Positions 1-12,644 of a DNA stretch of 64,000 nucleotides are shown one piece after another. Source of the stretch: Neelides folsomi (Eukaryota > Arthropoda > Collembola > Neelipleona > Neelidae). Below the pieces are notes generated by a model. The model did no database searches and was not told where the DNA came from. It saw nothing but the letters and a program-made list of their open reading frames with translations. The position numbers and the translations under genes were made by a program. Each line of letters opens with the position of its first letter. Position 1 is the stretch's first letter. The stretch lies in contig JAQGBZ010000111.1 in NCBI GenBank assembly GCA_034687125.1, positions 62,001 to 126,000 of the forward strand, in the 5' to 3' direction.

Positions 1-1437
1 GACTTCCTTGTAATGGCATCGGTGTTGACTCAGACACTGCCTGGAATGAGCTCCATACGCCGTCTGCTGCTCGAATGGCCGCTGGATGTGTCCTTGAGCT
101 CGCTTACAGGTAAACAACCCATATTTCTCCGTCTTAGCCTGAGACTCAAACTCCCGGGCTTCCAGGGTTGCTACTGGAGACCTCCGGAATGGTTTTGCCA
201 TTGTTCGCCCTCCCGGCCACCATGCTGAGATCATTCAAGCGATGGGCTTCTGTTTCTTCAACTCCGTAGCCATCGCGGCCCGCCAGCTTCGTCAAAGGCT
301 CCAACTTGAAAAGATCCTCTTGGTTGACTGGGACGTTCATCATGGCAATGGCACACAACAAATTTTCTATGATGATCCTCATGTTCTGTACCTTTCCATT
401 CATCGTCACGATGATGGGAATTTCTTTCCTGGAACTGGCGGTCCTACCGAAGTACATAAAACACATTCCATTTTTAATTAAAAACACCATGATTTTTTCA
501 TTATTCTTTATACAATGTTTGTATAGGTTTTTAATATGAAAAATTTGTTTTTTAGTGTGGTATTGATGATGGAATGGGATTCAATGTGAATATACCTTGG
601 AGTGGAAGTCTTAATCCTCCTATGGGGGATGCAGAATATTTGGCTGCATTCCGCTCCGTTGTAATGCCCATTGCCCAAGATTTTCAACCAGAAATCATTC
701 TTGTTTCCTGTGGATTCGACGCTGCAAATGGACATCCACCGCCATTGGGAGGCTATGTACTTTCCCCAGCTTGTTTCGGATATATGACTCAACAGTTGAT
801 GACTCTGGCCGGTGGAAAGGTAAAATTTTGAAAAGTCGAATTTAATTAAAATAATATAAAGAAAATAATTTAATTAAATTCATATGAGAATTATTAAACT
901 TTTATAAATAATGGTTTGATTATATTATTATAGGTTGTTCTCGCTCTCGAAGGTGGTTATGATCTTCCTGCCATTTGTGATTCAGCGCAGGAATGTGTGA
1001 AGGCTCTTTTGGGCGAACCGTTGACGCCGATCTCAGAGGAAGAACTTCTCCGACCTCCATGTTCCTCCGCCGTTGAGACTCTTATGAGGACGATTGCTAT
1101 CCAAACTCCTCATTGGCCATGTATCAAACATTATGCTTCTTCAATCCCAGTCAGCGCCCTCATGGCAGCCTCTTCCTCCATCGTCTCCTCCCAGGATGGG
1201 AAAATTCTCCTCCGAGAGCGAGTAGAGAGCGAGACGGTCTCGGCCATGGCTTCGCTGTCAATGCAACATCGCGGTTTCACCGCCCAGAGCAGCACCGAGA
1301 GTCAGAATCCACCCGGGAGTGGTGGCGACCATTCTCCGCGTATTCACGGCGACATGAATGAGGATTCACTGGAGGGGGGGAGAATAAGGGGAAATAGTGA
1401 AGAACCAATGGATCAGGATGATGAATCGACGAAGTAA
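1..1437 (+). CDS. HDAC4: Class IIa histone deacetylase (HDAC4/5/7/9 type), 3' end only
   Basis: The last four exons are visible: (..)1-109, 166-451, 556-819 and 934-1437, giving 386 codons in frame; the 5' part lies outside the window. The protein is a zinc-dependent lysine deacetylase of the class IIa type, a nucleocytoplasmic corepressor that partners MEF2-like factors. Seen here: LPCNGIGVD (its Cys matches the class IIa structural zinc Cys), the RPPGHHA histidine pair, the DWDVHHGNG zinc ligands, CGFDAANGH with the third zinc Asp, and LEGGYDL. Vertebrate class IIa enzymes have His in that last motif; this one has the Tyr found in active deacetylases. The C-terminal tail keeps [11 protein letters not shown] and EEPM, which match the nuclear export signal region of HDAC4. 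The 55-105 nt introns are AT-rich. Family assignment is firm; activity is inferred. Confidence 0.95.
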
Positions 1438-3800
1438 TCACGATCCACACTCACTTCAACACTCACACAATATAATCATTAGTTGGTATTAGAGTGAATT
1501 AGAAGGGCTAGTCTGCTTTAGATGTTAATGAGCGTAGAAAGGCCGACGGAGTCTTTTAGCCGGATTTTGCGCTGGCTCGCAGAACACGGAGCTGCCGCCT
1601 CACAACAGATTCTTATTTATAATTTTCTGACGATCTAAATGTTAGTAATAGGAAAGCAGGGTCATTGAGTTTGCTCCTCATCGTATTCTCCCAGGAGCAA
1701 AGGAAATGTCAAAATATTCTTTTCCATATTTTTCAATCAACCTAAATACTAAACAGATATTATTCAAGATATTGTATAATATAACTACTATATAATTACA
1801 ACAACGCTGCATAGGAATAAATCAACATGCATCAGTTTATATATTGTATTAGTTTCTTCAGGTCTTATTAAATTACAGTTTTTATATACAAATTATTACA
1901 TAATATGCCTATTATGATATATTATGTACATTATTTATATACGTTTTTTATTAAGTGATTAACTATTTATGTTCGAGCTTCTCACACACACACACATTAT
2001 AAAATATAATCAAAGATCAAACCTTAGATGCATAATACATAATATTTAAAATATCTCGAACTCTTTAAGTTTACTATCGAAAACAGGATCATCACAACAT
2101 ATTAAGTATTATACTTTTAATTAGCTATTTACCAACGGATGAATTTTATATCTGATTTTAAACTATTTAATTGTTTATTATTTAAAACTGTCTAGTTTAT
2201 CATCATTATAAATACTTATATGTTAAATACGTAATAATGTTACAATTACTGTGAATTACAGATTTTTGAATGTTTAAAAGTTTGAAACTTTTTGCATTTA
2301 CAATATATTTATATAATATTTTATTTATCCATATAATGTATACTTTTCATTACCTAATTAATTAGTTATTTTACATTAAGTACTTAATAGTAATTATACA
2401 CCAATATTCTATTAATATGACTACAAATACATATAGAATAGTATTAAATATTATAGAAATAAAGGAGATAGTACTTTTAGGTACCTTAATTTATATAGAA
2501 AACTCTAGTCAAAAATTCCAGGTTCTATAAAGTGTGCTAATTAGTGCAAAACAAATGGTTCTTAAAACCAATGGACTATTTATCTACGTAAATCCTACAT
2601 TATACAAGTCCTTATAATTGTAATATCATAAGTGATGTAGTAATTTTATTATTCATTGTAGAATGTAAATGAGCGTTTACCACTTATATTATAAAATACA
2701 TAATTACATAAAGTATATTCGTTCACTCTATGAAAACTATTTATGGATGTGGGATTCTGAAATTGTAGCATGATGGAAGGGATACGGCATATTAATTGAA
2801 ATCCTAGCTTGGTCGAAAATTAATTTGAAGATGACTGTTTAGAACTACTTATAAAGCATTAAGTATAAACTATTTATTGAGAAAAATTGTGAGTGCTTGT
2901 TGATTGACTAAAATTAAGAATTCAAAATTCTATAAAACGTTATACTTACAATCTTCGGAATATGATTTTATTTATTAGCGTTTGTTAATTTTTTAATAGG
3001 TATTTAATAATTTATTATAAAATTCTGTCCTATTTAATTGATGCTGTTTTATAAGTTCAACGTTTGCCAAATTATAATTTCGGATACCATTGTATATTAT
3101 ATTACACTTACACTAAATATTAAATTGTATCTCTAAAGTTTATTTACAATTCAGTTATAGATTTTTTTAGTATAATGACGATAATTGTTTTTTAAATAAA
3201 TATGTTGATTGTATTTTATGTATTATTGCATACTATTTATGACATTTTAGATGAAAATAAATAAATTGTTGTCTAATGCATTCATTTATTTAAATACCAT
3301 ACATTTTACTAATTGTAAGCTAATTATATGAAATAAAGAAAAACAACAATAAATAAATCATCATCATGAATGATTTTAACATAAAATATATATAATATCA
3401 ATTAAAATACATTTAAGAGGAAAAAATATTAAATTCAAGTCATTTCTCCCTTGTTTGTAAAATACCAGTACAAATAAAATGTAATTAAATGCAAATTACG
3501 TTGATTACGAATGCACTCATACAATATAATAAACGTATGCTCTCCTATTATTGTATATGCCATTCTCTCAAATTCTCATTGCTATCTATCAATATCAAAT
3601 CAAAGTACTTATAAAAGTAATGGTAATGAGTAATGATAGCAAATCTATGTACAAATTAGGTATTCAAAATCAACTATCAACTTCATTTAATGCATAAAGA
3701 TAAATAAGACTCTATATGCATAGCTAATTCGATTTATATTATATATTTATAATATGGGATTGACATTTCTCTTATATTTTATATTATTTATATTATATTA
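1438..3800. other. HDAC 3' UTR and AT-rich spacer
   Basis: No coding potential was seen. The first 200 bases after the stop are less AT-rich and are probably 3' UTR. The first AATAAA lies at 1816-1821, with others further on (for example near 3253), so the transcript end is uncertain. A (CA)7 microsatellite is at 1983-1996. The rest is featureless AT-rich DNA. Confidence 0.5.
1983..1996. repeat. (CA)7 microsatellite
   Basis: Seven uninterrupted CA units lie in the spacer downstream of the deacetylase gene. It is a simple sequence repeat with no apparent function. Confidence 0.9.
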
Positions 3801-3904
3801 TTTATAGTAGGTATATATCCTGTAAAATATATATAATATTAAATCTCTTACATGTATGTAATATGCAAAGGAGGTAAAATGATAAAATGTATGAAGCATG
3901 TTTT

Positions 3905-4100
3905 ATTAGTCGCGGTAGTTGGAGCTTCCCAATGTTGCTGTTCATTTGATGGTGTAGGTTGGTTTTCGTTTGGTGGCAAAGGAGTTCCTCGGTAGCTTGG
4001 TCAGAAGAGGCAACTTCCACGAGTTTTGGATCAAAATTGCTCTCATCTCGCTCAGGTATACACCAAAGGATCCAAAGGGTTCTACTCCCATCCATAAGAT
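3905..4100. other. Unassigned GC-richer islet between HDAC and AF10
   Basis: About 200 bases of balanced composition stand out in an otherwise AT-rich spacer. Both strands are open: a 97-codon frame on the minus strand (3802-4095), an overlapping 64-codon minus frame (3942-4136) and a 63-codon plus frame (3970-4161). The minus strand carries AATAAA within the islet. I recognise no protein family in any frame. It could be an unannotated exon, a decayed gene fragment or a noncoding conserved block. Confidence 0.3.
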
Positions 4101-4170
4101 CACCTCGGTAGACTCACTTTTAATCATCCACTGCATTCATAGGATCACATATTTGATATAAACACGCTAA

Positions 4171-4673
4171 TAGTATTTGAATTCATTTAATTTATCAAAC
4201 GACTCTCCTTCACCAGTCTCAAGTGACCAAGAGTTATAAAGTTAAATTCGAGGAATTTTACGCAAGTTTCCAGAAGTTTACTACGACGTCGTACAATTAT
4301 TCTTATTTATATAACTATTCACGAGCCAATTTATCTTTTATTCCTTTATTTTCACGTGGAATTCATGGTGTATATGGCTGGTTTAACTTTAATGTGTGAA
4401 GTTGGTAAATGATGAACATTGGGGATTATTAGCAAACTTTTAATTTTAACGAGAAGTGGTTAAATGTGGAGAGATGAAACCTTAAATTTCTTTAATAGTG
4501 TTTATGGCTAAATGTAAGAAGTGTCAAGTTGAGTGAGGATATGACTTTGCCGACATTAAGGACAATTAAGAGTATTTAACGAACTAGAATGATTTTTTTA
4601 TTTATTTCAAATCCAAAGCCAATCACATAATGGATTTTGGATGCGAATCTATTTCAATGTTGATCTTTAGAAA
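4171..4673. other. Spacer / probable 5' region of the AF10 gene
   Basis: AT-rich sequence with no supported exon. A splice-acceptor-like CTTTAG at 4665-4670 ends three bases before the AF10 start codon, so part of this stretch may be a 5' UTR intron. I saw no clear TATA box. Confidence 0.35.
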
Positions 4674-7600
4674 ATGAAGGAAATGGTCGGCGGCTGTTGT
4701 GTTTGTTCCGACGAGCGAGGTTGGGATGAGAATCCGTTAGTTTACTGTGATGGACAAGGTACGATTAAGTTTTTAAAAAATATTAATATTTTTAAAATAT
4801 TTTTTTATGATTACTTATCTTATATAACATTAAATATTATACAAACTATTTCGCGATATAAGAACTAAACTTAATCATTATGTAAATATCGAGTATCTCG
4901 AAATAGTCGTTTAATGTCATATGTAACATTTGTTTGATTTTTCAGATTGTGGAGTTGCAGTACATCAAGTAATTTTTGCTTTAATTTTAATACCGATTTA
5001 ATTGTATATTTTTACATGCTCTATTTCTAATTATTGATATCGAATAGCTATGTTTAATACTAAATCGATTTTATTATTTAAAGGCGTGTTACGGCATAGT
5101 TAGTATTCCTTCTGGTCAACTTCCTTGGTTCTGCCGTAAATGTGAATCGCAATCGTCGGGTTCGATTAACGTAGTAAGTTTTATAAATATTTTTAAGTAT
5201 TATAATTTTTAAATGAAATATTCGCATATATCACAACTAAAATTATGTATTTAATTCAATAGAAGTGTGAACTCTGTCCAAGTCGGGATGGTGCGCTGAA
5301 GAAGGCTGATTCAGGCGGTTGGGCTCACGTAGTTTGTGCACTTTACATTCCGGAAGTTCGATTTGCTAACGTCACTACGATGGAGCCGATTCAGATCTCT
5401 CTTATTCCTCAAGAGAGGTTCAATAAAACGTGCTACATATGTGAAGACTATAATCGTGGTGGCAAGGCAAGCTTTGGAGCTTGTATGAATTGTAACAAGC
5501 CGGGTTGCAAACAAAGCTTCCATGTTACATGTGCTCAGATGCTCGGACTTTTATGTGAAGAAGCCGGAAATCTCATGGACAACGTCAAATACTGTGGATA
5601 CTGCCAATACCATTATTCGAAATTGGTTCGTTATTACTATTTAATTTGTATTTACCAAAATTCCAGCATGTTATAGATTATAAATAGTTATAATTATAAT
5701 TCTATCATTAATTGACTTTTGATTTGTTCTTTTAGAAAAAGACTAGTAATATGAAGATTATTCCTCCATTTAAGCCGATAGCTAATAACAAATTGAGCGA
5801 TTCGCCAAATTCTTCCCCAGAAAAAACTCCCTCGAAGCAAATTGGCGAAAAATTCGGTATGATTTATTTATGAAAGCTTTTAAATAAATTTTGCTTTTTG
5901 TTTATTAAAATCTATTTATACGCATCCTACGTATCGATCGTGTAATGTAAATCATCTCATGTACTCTTGTTTCGTATTAGTCGAGCTAATTGAAAGTATT
6001 ATAAATTGATTGACCTGACTTTAGAATTTCTCATTAGACGCAGAACATTTCAGCTTTTGTCTTTCCTAGGAAGTAAAAATTGACATTTCGTAAAAGTCCT
6101 GGCAAATCCCTTCCTCTCTTGAATTGACTAATTGACACTAACATATTTTTAGGTAACAGTGGGACTGCAAATCCAAGTGTAAATGTTAGCCCTGACATGT
6201 GTGATCTCAGTGCAGGGCCTAGTTCCAAAAATTCCCGAGGGTTTAGTAAAAAGTCTTATTCCTCTACTTCAGGAAATAACAAGTCTTCAAACAGTACAAA
6301 TCCTTCTCCCGTCCCTCGAATAACTCCTTCAAACCTCTTTTCTTCCGGTGCTTTTTCCTCGTCTCTTAACAGCAATGGGAGTAATAGTAAAGGAGGGGAA
6401 GGGACCGTGGAAGGGGCAGTTGGGAAACCACAAGAGTACATAAAAACAAAGGGCGAAGGGAAGGAGGACTCTTTCAAAATTGAACCTTTGACAGGGGAGA
6501 AACCCAGTTATTTGAAGAAAGATATGACCAGTTCGCTTCATGATGTCGTGGCGGCGGCTCTGGATCGACCCATGACCTCCACATCCAAATTTGAACTCCC
6601 AACATCTTCCTTGGGCGGAGGTGTGGAAATAGGACCGAGTTCTGGATCATCTGGAAGAGGAAATGCTGACAAACCTCCTCCAGACATCAAACCTCATGTC
6701 ACATTGACTCCTATTCCTATGACCAGAAGAGCCTCAGCGGAGATTCAAGAATCGAGTAAGTTGCATTTTTTTAAACTATTTAAATCGCGGTTTCGGGTTG
6801 CAAATCTTAGTACCAATTTAGAGGCACGCGACCGGTCGTGAGTTGTGAGTCTCGTGAACGTGGAGTTTGTTTCAATTTGTTTAATCTTAAAAACTTTTTT
6901 TCTTTTCAAAGTTAAATTGGGCAAATCAACACCTCCGGAATTGCAACCTGAGTCTTCCGTTGTGACACTGGAAAAAATATCTCAAGCTCAGAAGAGATCC
7001 CGGTAAGTTGATCTTAAACATCAATTTATACATCTGTAAATTTTGTAACATTTTATTATGAAATACTTGAATGGTTCGGTTCGGTTTGCGTGCATACTAA
7101 ATCCCTTATTATTTAAGTAATTAATGGCCTTTAGCTTTTTGGTTTGGTGTAAAGAGTGTTATATTATTTACTAACTATTAGTGGTAAATATATGATTATG
7201 TTATTCATTAAATAATGGCAATAAATATTAAAGCAAAATATAGCTGTATATGGAATGGTTTGAGACTACCGCTTGTTGAAAATTATAAAAATTTACATTT
7301 TTGTTATGAGATTTATAATAAATCTTACCTAATATACATTTATCGAATTACAATTTAGAATAATCTTTAAATTAAGGTTCGATTTTTCTTTATTCATTTA
7401 ATGGTATGGGCAAATCTTTAATGTATCTTTCAATCTATTAACACAATGTAACTAACTTTAAGGAAAATGCAGATTAATTAAATAACATTGGCTTGTTTGT
7501 CATGCATGGAGAGGAGTTGGAATTTTTATAAAATTTTGTTTCATTGTCAATCCTATCTGAGTGAGTTACCTATGTATGTGTTTTGTGTACTCTGTGCAGC

Positions 7601-9686
7601 ATTGAAGTAGAAGAATTTGAGCCAGCGATGGAAGCAAATAGCCGAGAAACCTGGCGGGGTCATGAAGTTGGCGAAGAAGGGGGAATGAGTCCAAAGGTCT
7701 TTAAACCCAATGACAGCTTCCTCTCTTTGAGCGGAAGCCGGGTCGTAGGTCATAGTAGCTCATCAGAAAAGGGGACGCCGATCCAGCCGGCGGAACCCTG
7801 GGACGCTCCCAAAGCTGCTTTTAATCCCTTCAATAGTAGTTCTGAGGACTTGAAAACTTTTCCCGGCGGGGCCCAACTCTCAGATCTCACCAAGCCCATG
7901 AAGCGAGGGCCTGGACGCCCTGTGAAACGAAGAACGTAAGCCCCTGACGCCTTTTCGAAACTCCGCATCCGCTTCTCAATCACATTGACCTTTCTAATAA
8001 TTTTACGTTTTCCCTTCATGAATGTTTATGTTATAAAATATGAAGAATATAAGGAATTTATACAAAATATATTTTTAATTTAAATTTTATAATCATAAAT
8101 TTCATAAGTATAATAGCTTTTTCTTAACTATTTATAAAATTAAATTAAATTGTTCTTATTACTCACTAGTGGACCAGGAAGAGAAGATGAAGTGGTTATT
8201 AAAGAAAAGAAAACTGGGAAGGGAAGTCGCGGTGGTCGAAGCCGAGGTGGTGGAAATTCATTTGCTAAAAGGGAACGTGAAGTGAGAGAAGCTGCAATGA
8301 GCAGCATGGGAAATGGAAGTTTCCTTGAAGACTCTTTTGATGACTCGATGGACACCAATTCAAATCAAAGCACAAGTCGCGGTGGGCGGAATTCATCATT
8401 GAGCAGAAAGAACAGCAGCTCTGCTTTAAATGGGCGAAAGGGAAGCAATTCTTATGATGAACCCCCAACGCCCACACTTTCCCAGCTTAAGGCTCAGATG
8501 TTGGCTCAGAAAGGTCAGGGAGAAAAAGTTCCCGCACATATGTTTGGAAATCTCATCAATCCGGGATCATCTATGGCGCAAAAACTTGTGGATACATTAA
8601 GTCAGGAGATGGATTCAATTGCTTCTGCGACGGGAGCTGCTGAGCCTGCAATGAGCCAATCCCCAATTGTTGGTGTGCCCTTCCCAGGTATTTAATATTT
8701 TTTAAATTGTTTTAGTTTTACCTATTTCTTTATTATTGTTTTTACATAAAGTAAAATTAGAATACTTATAATTTATTTTTATTAATTAGGAAAATCATAC
8801 TCAAATGGTGGAAGTAATACGACAAGTCCAAGCTCAACAAAATCTGCTGCTCCGCCTCATACCTTGGAACAACTCTTGGAACGACAATGGGAACAAGGTT
8901 CCCAATTTTTAATGGAGCAAGCTCAGCATCTTGACATTGCACAGATGCTATCATGTCTTCATCAGCTCAAACAAGACAACGCAGCTCTTGAAGATCATTG
9001 CAAATCTCTTGTTCAAAGAAGAGAACAACTCACTGCCATAAATGCGAGATTGAGGAACCCACTTGGAAGTTCAAGCACTCTTGAGTCTCTTGGACCTGGG
9101 TTTGGAACTGCCACTGCCCCAACTCCTGCTATTGCTCCCCATCAACCAATCTCAGGGCCTCCGGTGAATCACCATCATCAACAGGTTCCTGGGAGTGCTG
9201 TACGATCTTTGACTGCCATTCCTGCTGGATCTCCACAGACCCATCATCCTGGACATGAAAGCCTTGTGGCTCAACATCAACAAAGGATTTCTAACTATTC
9301 TTCGTCTGGGGTTCACATGGCCAGTTCAGAGTTTCCAGGTATGATTTAAAATTTTATCATGGATTCTATTTTGTTTTTGCATGCATTTAAATATATTTAT
9401 TTAATTTCAAAAATTAACATTAGGTCAAAGAAGTTCAGAACTTGTTTTGAGTCATGGTACTGGAAATTCTCATCATCATAACTCTGTTGGTCCAAATCAT
9501 CCTCAAGCTCATGTTCACAATCAAGTTCATCACCAGCAATCTCGAAGCAACAGTGGATATGGTCATGGGTCTTACCATCCAGCTCCAGTTGCTGTGTCAG
9601 TTGTGACTTCTCATTCATCACCACACAACTACTCAAGTTCATCTCATCAGAACCATCATCATCAGATGCCCCGAGAGCAGCGCTAA
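4674..9686 (+). CDS. MLLT10: AF10/AF17-type chromatin reader (Alhambra homologue), 1013 aa
   Basis: Eleven exons join in frame: 4674-4758, 4946-4968, 5084-5173, 5263-5625, 5736-5856, 6153-6755, 6912-7002, 7600-7935, 8170-8687, 8790-9338 and 9424-9686. The family reads unmodified H3K27 and recruits the H3K79 methyltransferase DOT1L. Residues 8-60 form the first PHD finger (GGCCVCSDERGW, CRKCES). Residues 67-187 form the zinc-knuckle plus extended PHD finger (KCELCP, TCYICED, HVTCAQ, YCGYCQ). A long Ser/Gly-rich linker follows, with an AT-hook (RGPGRPVKRR) near residue 565. The octapeptide-motif/leucine-zipper that binds DOT1L starts at about residue 769 (EQLLERQWEQG, then the heptad-like SCLHQLKQDNAALEDH). 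The tail is His/Gln-rich. The start follows the conserved MKEMVGGCC reading; an upstream coding exon as in vertebrates is possible. Exon 2 is only 23 nt. Confidence 0.95.
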
Positions 9687-12644
9687 TTCAATTTCAAAGG
9701 TTAGAAATACATTTAATTAATGATATTGGTCTATCTGAGTTCACCCAGAGCATCATTTTTATGTATATTGATTTATTGATAATTATAGTTAATGGATCAA
9801 TTACATTACAAATTGTAAATTTCAGAATCTTCAACAAAGTCTCAAAATTCAAAAAGTCGAAGATCTAAATTGATCAATATGACCCAACATCAACAACTAT
9901 TCTAGCTATGCAATATGAAAAATTCTATTGAGTGAACATTTTTAACATTATCTATCATAATATTTATGATAATCATAATCACACCTCATGATTGACATAA
10001 TAGTAATATTTATATGCACTTTAAGTGTTCTTCGATGTACAAATAATTGTTTGTACGTTAGGATAACAAAATCAAGAGTTATTTGTAATAATTACGAGAG
10101 TTAGTTTTTAAGTATAGTATTTAAAAAAGAATGTTGGTTTCTTTTACTTAATCAAATTACAATTATTTTATTACACATTTTATTGAATTTTGTTATTTTA
10201 TTTATTAAATTATGTAAAATTTATTAAAATCAAACTGATTTGATCAGTTTTTTTACAAAAATGATCAGTTTTAAAGCTTACTTTAAAAAATATTTGAAGC
10301 GTTCTTTTAATGATACTTTTATATTCAAAAAGTGCAGTAAAAATTACTCTATTATTATATCATACTTAACTAGAAATTATATTTAAATATTCTTCAACTT
10401 TAGTAATTTTACAAACACTATTATTTTATATATTGTACACAAATTAAATTATGAATTATTTTTATGTGAACTCTTGCTTAATTAATTTACGGAATTGTTG
10501 GAATATTACAAAAGAGTACATTCAAACTTGTTTTCAATTAAACAATGAATACCAAAGGAAGCGTAGAACAACTTCTCAGGAATTAAATAAATAATATAAA
10601 TAAAATGTACATATATGTTCACACAATATTGTTTAAACCATTATCAATAAAGTAAGCACTACCGATTAACTAATTAAATGTACAATTCTCATAATTAATA
10701 TAATTATCTTTACAATAAGTAATAATTGATAATCGATAAAGTGTAAAGATAATTGAAGATAATCTGTAAAGTAGTAGTAGGTTATTTAAATGTTTATTAG
10801 TTAACTTTAAAGTCTTTTTAAGAATAACTTATTTGGTTTTATTACTTATATGTTATGTATTTTTATTTGGTGCAATCCTTGAAATAGTATTTCATTTAGG
10901 AAATTTTATCGAGACATGTTGCATTTAATTTGATGAATTGAATAAGTTCGGTTGTTGCAAATAATATACGTATTTTTAATTTTATTGATGAGGTGTGATG
11001 TGTTGAAAAAAACCAATATTATTTGAAAAGACTCAATATAATTTAAAGAAAATGAAAATATTCTCTTCAATGTTTTCGAAACGATCATCAATTCTTTATG
11101 TGACCATTTAGTTATTTAACTTAAACCCAATGTGTTGATCTAATAATAATAATTTTAAGTTCTAAAAAGATGTTTTAATCAATTTACATTAAAACTTATA
11201 TTTATTGAATAATTACAAATAGGGTTTCGTGGATGTAAACTATTAAGATTATATGAATACTAATCCTTGTAACACAAGTTTTTAAAACTAGAAATTAATA
11301 TTAAATATAATATAAAGCAATGGTTTAATATTTACTAAAATGGTAATTTGAATAGTATATCATATGGTGTACAAGTCATAGAATCGCCTAATTTTATTAA
11401 CAATTTGTGCTCATTTAAGGTCGAATGTGAATAAATGTTTTAGGAGCAAAACTTTTAGGCAAGGATCTAATATTTTTGATGGCTTATGCTTATAGAATAA
11501 GCAACACAGTGGACGGTTTTTACACGTATTTTATTACTAAAAATTAAATTTATTTTATTAACCATTTTACTAACATTAAATTGAAACTTCGTATGTGTAA
11601 TATACTCTAACTCTGTAAGTTTTAGGATTTAGAAACTATAAAAATTAATTTAAGGGTACTTTGCATACGTACTTATGTATGAATTCAATTAAATATTAAG
11701 GTATTTATTTTATGCAATACTTAATCATAAGTATTTTCTCATGTTAATGATAGACATGTGGGTTTTTAAGAGTTACTTGTATTTGGAAAATGAAATAAAA
11801 TACTTTAATCCATAAAGTTTACTTTATTTACTAGTAGATATATATATATATATATATATAAGTAATATGCATAATATGTTAACTTCATTTGATATCTTTT
11901 ATATCAATTATTCCTTAATGCCGGCTACTCTTCTAATATACTATCCTTGGATGCGAATAAGGTAGACCGAATTAATGGTAAGTAATTATTTTGATAGAAC
12001 CTTTTTATTAATTTATTTCGAGAAATAATACAGATAGTTAAATACTCTTGACTTTAATGACTAATTTTTGAATAGATCTAAAGTCACTCACAGATAAGGT
12101 GGTTTATTTAATATATAATATTTGTAATACTTGTACATCTGTAGCACAGTGATAAATATTAATAAACTTTAAAAATTGGCAAGTACTTAATTAAATACAC
12201 TTCTGTAAACACCCATTAATTGTTTAATTGGTTTATGTTTTGATATTAGTTAATTATATGTAAATTCCTTAATAAATACATAAAGTAAATAAACGGTTGG
12301 TAAAATTATAAAATTGATGCAAAGTTAAATATTTTCTTTAAGGCTAATAATTTTAAGTTCCCTTGATTAAAAAATTATACATAAAAGCAACGCATTGATA
12401 ATCGATCGATAATGAATTGATTATTTACAAACCCAAAATAGAAAATTTGGGTATACATATTACATCTTGATTATCAATGTTTATTTTATGTAATGGGGTG
12501 GATATAAATATATACAAATATATATAAGTATACATCTTAACATATAAATATTATGTTGAGGATGTGAATACATACATATTTATATATATTTATATAATGC
12601 ATAAATATTTATATATCATATATAAATAATATATAAATATAATT
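9687..12644. other. Convergent 3' spacer between AF10 and PRPSAP
   Basis: Very AT-rich; no exon was supported in 3 kb. It should hold the 3' UTRs of both flanking convergent genes. AATAAA candidates for AF10 lie at 10586-10591 and 10646-10651. For the minus-strand gene an AATAAA is read at 12485-12480, about 160 nt past its stop. An (AT)12 run sits at 11838-11861. Confidence 0.5.
11838..11861. repeat. (AT)n microsatellite
   Basis: A 24-nt alternating AT run lies in the AF10-PRPSAP spacer. It is a simple repeat. Confidence 0.9.
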
